Shown one piece after another: positions 58,478 through 64,000 of a DNA stretch of 64,000 nt. The stretch is taken from positions 1 to 64,000 of the forward strand of contig WOAB01000884.1 in NCBI GenBank assembly GCA_027886185.1. Direction: 5' to 3'. The notes below the pieces were generated by a model. That model was given only the letters and a program-made list of their open reading frames with translations, searched no databases and was not told the DNA's origin. Both the position numbers and the translations under genes were made by a program. Position 1 is the first letter of the stretch. Every line of letters begins with the position of its first letter. The stretch comes from Rheum nobile (taxonomy: Eukaryota > Streptophyta > Magnoliopsida > Caryophyllales > Polygonaceae).

Positions 58478-59536
58478 TGATGTGAATATGGATTCCTTCA
58501 TTTTTGAAGAAGCTGAACAACTTGTACCGATGAAATTGTACGAAGCATTGAAGATGTCGAAACCGAGAAATCTTACTCTTCGACACCTTCTCGGTATTTC
58601 TGCCATAAAGGGAGCTACACATATCCAATGGAGGACCATTAGTAGTCATTGGAAAGCTAACAAAATGATCTACAACTTTTATGCCAACTGTTTCTATGAA
58701 ATATGTTCGTATAAGTCCAGATATTGCAATCTTCGGCAGCAGTCCAACCATTTCCAAGGAAGTAACTAGTCTAAATTCAATGCCGAAAGACTCCAAGAGC
58801 CTCAACGTTTTTGCCATCAATTCCAACTGATATTATGCTTATTATTTCAGTTTTATTTAGTATAAAATTTGAAGAGTCTTTTGGTTAATGTTTTAGTTAA
58901 TGTTTTGTTTGCTTGGAATGCAAGAGGTTTGAAGAGTGCCTTGCACTCTAATTTTGTAAGCCTATAAATAGGCTATGCTTCTTCCATTGTAAGACACGCT
59001 TGAATTGAATCAAAAAGTCTATCAAACTCTCTCTTCCCTTGCTCTAACATTCTTGCGTCAAATTCCCTTGTTGCCGAGTGTGTATATCTCTCCAACAACT
59101 TCTTTCTCAACCAAGTCTGCGTCGAGTCTTCCCTCCCCTTGAAGAACTATTCGTGAGCCAACATCTCACACCAAGAACGCCTACCAAAGGTGCCTCCATC
59201 ATCCATCTCATCCATCCTCAAATCCATCACCATTACGAGTCATCCCAAACTCCACTCGCACCATCGCAGATTTCCTTCCCGGAACTTTCGAAAGCCTCTC
59301 AGTAGAACCGGCGTATCTTTTTATTCCCTACCCAGAAAATTCTACAATTTTGAGGGAATAAACTAGACTTCAAGATCTAACTCTGGGATTTGGAATCACT
59401 TCATTCCGATCTCAGACGAGAGAGAACGATCCAGTTGAAGTAAGACCTATTTTTCTGGGCTTTGGGTTGACGATTGCTTGAAGATCTTCGAAGCCATTCC
59501 TCGCACCGTGTCATTCCCGATCCTTGATTCACATCA
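58478..59536 (+). repeat. 5' LTR of the nested element
   Basis: Begins TGATGTGAATATGG, ends TTGATTCACATCA; the ends form an imperfect inverted repeat (TGATGTGAA/TTCACATCA). Near-identical to 60018-61074 except for a cluster of changes near its 3' end. A TATA box is listed separately. Confidence 0.95.
58962..58970 (+). promoter_or_regulatory. TATA box of the nested LTR
   Basis: CTATAAATA within AGCCTATAAATAGGCT, a 7-bp inverted repeat around two bases. Copy at 60502-60510 in the second LTR. Position mid-LTR fits an LTR promoter. Confidence 0.6.
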
Positions 59537-59538
59537 TT

Positions 59539-59551
59539 TGGTATCAGAGCC
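59539..59551 (+). promoter_or_regulatory. Primer binding site (initiator-Met tRNA type)
   Basis: TGGTATCAGAGCC two bases after the LTR, the common plant retrotransposon primer site complementary to the 3' end of initiator tRNA-Met. Confidence 0.9.
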
Positions 59552-59577
59552 ACGCAAGGAGGTTTCGAAACCTTGTC

Positions 59578-60309
59578 ATGTATCACCATAGAATCCACCA
59601 ACCGATGACCATGTTTGAGCCTCTACAAATTTACCGAGAGCATCTCTCATCATTAAGATCTGATTTGAGAGACTTCCGAGAGATGCAAGATCGTCAATTT
59701 TCACTTCTTCACAAAACGCTCAAGGAAGAATTTACGAACCTCGAGGAGATGATCCGTCGATATTATTCACAAGAGAAAATAAAACTCAAAGGTGATGAAT
59801 CACCTAAGGAAGAAGTGTGTGAAATTTTCATGGCCAAAGTTTTTGAAGAGCAAGTTGTTGAAGAGGAATCAGAACTGAAAGAAGATGAGGCAAATTGCAT
59901 TGTCAAACAACCACTTGTCAAAACCGCCGCCATGGAGGAAAAGAAAGGTAGTTCATCTTCTCTAACTTTTGATGTTCATGTGGATTCGAGGACGAATCCT
60001 TTTAAAGGTGGAGAGGATGATGTGAATATGGATTCCTTCATTTTTGAAGAAGCTGAACAACTTGTACCGATGAAATTGTACGAAGCATTGAAGATGTCGA
60101 AACCGAGAAATCTTACTCTTCGACACCTTCTCGGTATTTCTGCCATAAAGGGAGCTACACATATCCAATGGAGGACCATTAGTAGTCATTGGAAAGCTAA
60201 CAAAATGATCTACAACTTTTATGCCAACTGTTTCTATGAAATATGTTCGTATAAGTCCAGATATTGCAATCTTCGGCAGCAGTCCAACCATTTCCAAGGA
60301 AGTAACTAG
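59578..60309 (+). CDS. Short internal ORF of the nested element (gag-start/pol-end fusion?)
   Basis: ATG at 59578 begins MYHHRIHQPMTMFEPLQIYR. The frame is open through the internal region and runs on into the 3' LTR to a stop at 60309. It encodes a coiled-coil-like helix (LRDFREMQDRQFSLLHKTLK), a Glu-rich segment (EQVVEEESELKEDEA) and VDSRTNPFKGGEDD. The last string resembles the C-terminal tail of some plant gypsy polyproteins, so the ORF may be the scar of a large internal deletion. No catalytic domain. An uninterrupted frame fits a young insertion, but a function is not shown. Confidence 0.5.
   Translation: MYHHRIHQPMTMFEPLQIYREHLSSLRSDLRDFREMQDRQFSLLHKTLKEEFTNLEEMIRRYYSQEKIKLKGDESPKEEVCEIFMAKVFEEQVVEEESELKEDEANCIVKQPLVKTAAMEEKKGSSSSLTFDVHVDSRTNPFKGGEDDVNMDSFIFEEAEQLVPMKLYEALKMSKPRNLTLRHLLGISAIKGATHIQWRTISSHWKANKMIYNFYANCFYEICSYKSRYCNLRQQSNHFQGSN
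60003..60017 (+). promoter_or_regulatory. Polypurine tract of the nested element
   Basis: TAAAGGTGGAGAGGA directly before the 3' LTR TGATGTG. Confidence 0.75.
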
Positions 60310-61074
60310 TCTAAATTCAATGCCGAAAGACTCCAAGAGCCTCAACGTTTTTGCCATCAATTCCAACTGATATTATGCTTATTATTTCAGTTTTATTTAG
60401 TATAAAATTTGAAGAGTCTTTTGGTTAATGTTTTAGTTAATGTTTTGTTTGCTTGGAATGCAAGAGGTTTGAAGAGTGCCTTGCACTCTAATTTTGTAAG
60501 CCTATAAATAGGCTATGCTTCTTCCATTGTAAGACACGCTTGAATTGAATCAAAAAGTCTATCAAACTCTCTCTTCCCTTGCTCTAACATTCTTGCGTCA
60601 AATTCCCTTGTTGCCGAGTGTGTATATCTCTCCAACAACTTCTTTCTCAACCAAGTCTGCGTCGAGTCTTCCCTCCCCTTGAAGAACTATTCGTGAGCCA
60701 ACATCTCACACCAAGAACGCCTACCAAAGGTGCCTCCATCATCCATCTCATCCATCCTCAAATCCATCACCATTACGAGTCATCCCAAACTCCACTCGCA
60801 CCATCGCAGATTTCCTTCCCGGAACTTTCGAAAGCCTCTCAGTAGAACCGGCGTATCTTTTTATTCCCTACCCAGAAAATTCTACAATTTTGAGGGAATA
60901 AACTAGACTTCAAGATATAACTCTGGGATTTGGAATCACTTCATTCCGATCTCAGACGAGAGAGAACGGTCCATTTCAAGTCAAGTCACATTTCTGGGCT
61001 TTGCTTGACGATTCCTTGAAGATCTTCGAAGCCATTCCTCGCACCGTGTCATTCCCGATCCTTGATTCACATCA
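60018..61074 (+). repeat. 3' LTR of the nested element
   Basis: Matches 58478-59536 almost exactly for the first 900 bp; differs at about ten positions and small indels between about 60925 and 61015. Confidence 0.95.
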
Positions 61075-61388
61075 TACACTCTCTTGAATTTACCAAAGTG
61101 TGAATTTCTCATTAAGTTCATCGTACAAGATCTAGACGATTAGAGGGGAAAGTATTCGACCTAGTGATCTTCTTGTTCAGAGGAGATAAATTCGCTCTTT
61201 TCATTTCTTAATTTCGTTCATTCCATTATTTGTTGATTTGGATCATTTCGATATCTCGATCTCTTCGTTGTCTAGTTACCCCATCAAAGGCAAGTTAGAT
61301 CGGTTTGATCTTTTTGCCCCAAAATAATTTGGCACCCACCGTGGGGCATCCAACCAAATATTAATGCAATCACTCTCTCCTTATCACC

Positions 61389-63403
61389 ATGACTGATTCT
61401 GGAGTCCATGTAACTGTTCACGTCAAAAACCAAACCCAAACCGATGCTCTGGTCCAAAACCAAACTGAAACTCGCACCAACAACCAAATTGAGGATCCGA
61501 TCGCCAACCCTCATGTCCCGGTCGACCAGATCCAAGAGCTAGCCAAGAACATGATCGCTCTCCAAGAGGAACTAACCCAACAACATCTTAGAACCGATGC
61601 CCTAAGCACCCAGTCTGAGGCCGAGATCACGCAACTAACTTGTGAAAATGAGCTTTTGAAATCTCAGGAAGCGGTCAGCAGATACGAACACTTGCCCTTC
61701 ATAGAGAGGACTACATACGTCGAGATCCAAAAGAAGTTTAACGTCCCCAACATGCCCAACTACGATGGGACTGGACATCCCGACGACCGTATTTCCATTT
61801 ACAAACAAAAATTAATGACCATTTTCATTCCGAGAGGGAACCGCGAGGCAATCATGTGCAAAAGCTTTGGCACAACCCTCGCAGGACCTGTACTAACTTG
61901 GTTCATGCATTTGCCTCAAGGTTCAATTGCGTCTTTTGCTGATCTGGTCAACTCATTCAAAATCCAATTCGCCAGCAGCAAGAGATTAGAGAAGCAATCA
62001 AGTGATCTTTACAGGATCATACAATAGTATGGCGAACCCTTAAGGGATTATCTGTTAAGATATAACAAGGAAAAAGTGGCGATCCCGCATTACGACGTCC
62101 CAACATCCATCGAGGCCTTCTGCCGAGGGCTAATCAGAGGTAGTGAATTTTATCGTGAACTGACTAGGCACTCGTGCCGAAGCTTCGAAGACGTACAAGC
62201 GAAGACCATGGCCCAAGTTAGGCTAGAAGAAGATGAGGAGCCTACAAAGGCAGACAAGAGTCCAGATCGAGTCGACCTAGGTCATCCTCGGATCATCGAC
62301 ACGACAGACGACACCAACCATATTTCAAATGACAAAACGACCAAGGTCAGGCAAACAACTCTTATGACAAAAACCAAGACTAGAAGAACAACCCGACTTT
62401 ACCTCTGAAGGTCCATTCTTATAACTTCATCATTTCTATGTCGGATCTCGTCAAGAGTTTCGACAAATATGGAAATGACGTAAGATGGCCCCGAAAGAGT
62501 GACAAATCGGACTCCATGAAAGACATGAGCAGGTGGTGCGAATTCCACAGGGATCACGGCCACACGATGAACGAGTGCATTGCGTTACGCAATGAAGTTG
62601 CAGGGCTGCTAGCACAAGGACTCATGCACGACGTGATCTCCGACAAGGCAAAGGCTACCATGGAACGAAGGGACCAGGTAACGACCGATCGACCTTCATC
62701 TCCAGTACATAAAAAAGTTATTAACACCATTTCAGGAGGGTCAGATGTATGTGGAAACACATACTCTGCCGCTAAGAGACACACCAAGGAAAGCAAAGGC
62801 GACAGACCAGTACGATTAGAAGCAAGACGACCAAGGATTGGAGACACGCTTGTCATCACCTTCAATGACTTCAAAGCTGAAGAATTGGGCAACCATCATG
62901 ATAGTCAGGTAATCTCTTTATTAATTGGTAATTGTCTCATTCGCCAAGTGTTGATCACCACATGTAGCTCTACAAACTTGTTAACACTAGACGCTCTGAA
63001 CGGTATGGGTCTGAGCAAGGACGACCTAACCCGAAAGTCGACTCTGCTGGTTGGTTTCAGCGGGGAAGTCAAACATACCCTCGGAAAAATAGTGTTAACA
63101 ACGTATGCTGGTGGTGTTAACCAACTGGTAAAGTTCCCAGTACTTGACTGCCTGTCGCCTTATAATGCGATCATTGGCAGACCCTGGATACACGCCATGA
63201 AAGTTGTACCGTCCACTTACCATCAGACTATCAAGTTTCCAACAAAGTGGGGGGTACATGAAATAAAAGGGCGACCAATAGGCTGCCAAGGAATGCTATG
63301 TTACATCAATGAAAGGGGTGGTCGAACAAAAGTCGGCATATCAACTACAGGTCGGCGAGGGAACCAAATGATACATCGAACCAGAAATGGAACAACTGGA
63401 TGA
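61389..63403 (+). pseudogene. Tat gag and protease, copy 2
   Basis: Same start as copy 1 (MTDSGVHVTVHVKNQ). The early TAA of copy 1 is GAA here. About 345 bp present in copy 1 (about 52020-52364) are missing, with AGG microhomology at the join (ATCTCAGGAAGCGGTC), leaving one frame to a TAG after LYRIIQ at 62027. The protease site reads ITTCSS, so both the catalytic Asp and the Gly are lost (NCLIRQVLITTCSSTN). The zinc motif WCEFHRDHGHTMNEC is kept. Confidence 0.82.
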
Positions 63404-63579
63404 GATCGCATTGGATCCTTCAAAGCCAAACCAAATGGTAAGGATCGGGTCAGACTTAAACGATTCAACCAGAGCCAAATTAGTGGAATTCTTACGGTCC
63501 AATGCTCACTGCTTTGCATAGTCGCATGAAGACATGGTAGAAATTTCACCTAACATTAGTACTCATATATTAAATGTAA

Positions 63580-64000
63580 ATCCAACTTACCCTCCAGTCA
63601 AGCAGAAACGAAGAAAATTCGTGCCCGAGCGAAACAAGATCATAGACAACGAGGTCAAAAATCTACTAGAAACAGGTAAAATCTGGGAGGTCAAGTACCC
63701 AGAATGGCTCACAAATGTCATCATCGTACAAAAGAAGAATGGCAAATGGAGAGTCTGCATCGACTTCACGAACCTAAACAAGGCGTGTCCTAAAGATTCG
63801 TTTCCTCTATCGCACATTGAAGCAATGGTCGATGCGACTATAGGCCACAAAATGCTCATGTTCATGGACGCTTTCAGTGGTTATAACCAAATCCTAATGG
63901 ACTCGGAAGATCAAGAAAAAAACAACTTTCATAACAACCCAAGGTATGTATTCTTACAAGGTAATGCCTTTCAAACTAAAAAATGCATGGGAAACATACC
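63580..64000 (+). pseudogene. Tat RT start, copy 2
   Basis: Frame reads YPEWLTNVIIVQKKNGKWRV and MDAFSGYNQI. One extra A in a poly-A run near 63917 (AAGAAAAAAAC against AGGAAAAAAC in copy 1) shifts the frame before the active site, which lies beyond the window. Confidence 0.8.

Larger units (their letters stand above)
58478..61074 (+). mobile_element. Non-autonomous LTR retrotransposon nested in the Tat LTR, 2.6 kb
   Basis: Two LTRs of about 1.06 kb (58478-59536 and 60018-61074) flank an internal region of only about 480 bp. Target duplication TACAC at 58473-58477 and 61075-61079. Initiator-Met-type primer site and a purine tract are in place. The internal ORF lacks RT, protease and integrase, so it depends on another element. 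Confidence 0.95.
58251..61326 (+). repeat. Shared middle LTR of the Tat tandem, interrupted
   Basis: 58251-58412 matches 51261-51422; 61080-61326 matches the rest of the LTR to 51677. Between them are a 55-bp insertion (58413-58467) and the nested LTR element (58478-61074). The 3' end reads AAAATA instead of AAAACA. It serves as 3' LTR of copy 1 and 5' LTR of copy 2. Confidence 0.85.
61327..64000 (+). mobile_element. Tat retrotransposon, plus-strand copy 2, cut by the window edge
   Basis: Begins with the primer site at 61330 (TGGCACCCACC) and repeats the internal region of copy 1 with a few percent divergence by eye. It shares the middle LTR, so the order LTR-internal-LTR-internal is a tandem from recombination rather than two separate insertions. 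Confidence 0.88.

Noticed and set aside
59078..59305. ORF of 75 codons in both nested LTRs (also 60618-60845)
   Set aside because: Lies inside the LTR downstream of the TATA box, probably leader RNA; its presence twice only reflects LTR identity.
1..64000. tRNA, rRNA, riboswitch or bacterial operon features
   Set aside because: None seen; the window is plant nuclear repeat DNA.

Overview
The window looks like repeat-rich nuclear DNA of a flowering plant, most likely a eudicot. It has GT-AG introns, AT-rich spacers, Mutator-like (MULE) transposases, Tat-type Ty3/gypsy elements with an antisense extra gene, a plant L1 LINE with an RNase H domain, and a hAT-type short element. I see no intact host housekeeping gene. 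All calls were made by reading the sequence; no alignment was run.

Layout. (1) 1-15.5 kb is a MULE-like block. It holds a broken MuDR-type transposase (+, 1.6-4.5 kb), an orphan ORF (-, 5.0-5.4 kb) and two tandem DUF1985/Ulp1 protease genes (-, 5.9-10.1 and 10.8-14.2 kb). The block is peppered with the word ATCCTGTCA/TGACAGGAT. (2) 15523-28723 is a complete Tat retrotransposon on the minus strand, with 637-bp LTRs and the target duplication GTGGC. Its RT/RNase H segment is duplicated around 2.3 kb of captured DNA that carries fragments of a short-chain dehydrogenase and probably an ABCG transporter. A spliced antisense ORF lies beside its 3' LTR. (3) About 30.3-43.4 kb is a second MULE-like unit. 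A Ulp1-like gene (+) and a FAR1/FHY3-type transposase (-) converge, and introns and spacers are saturated with GGTTCATT, always in the same absolute orientation. (4) 44.2-49.3 kb is a decayed LINE lacking its endonuclease. (5) 49376-49981 is a hAT-type non-autonomous element with an 8-bp target duplication. (6) 50220-50976 is a small element with terminal inverted repeats, saturated with GTGCAC. (7) 51214-64000 is a pair of plus-strand Tat copies in tandem sharing one middle LTR. That LTR is interrupted by a 2.6-kb non-autonomous LTR retrotransposon (58478-61074, target duplication TACAC).

How the parts relate. The two large MULE-like units each pair a transposase with Ulp1/SUMO-protease-like genes. 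In the first unit the protease triads are intact although the genes carry upstream stops. In the second the transposase is nearly intact but the protease-like protein has lost catalytic His and Cys. The most unusual signal is that three unrelated DNA-transposon-like segments each carry a private, highly reiterated 6-9 nt word throughout their DNA. This could be a set of transposase or chromatin binding sites, or a self-amplifying repeat.
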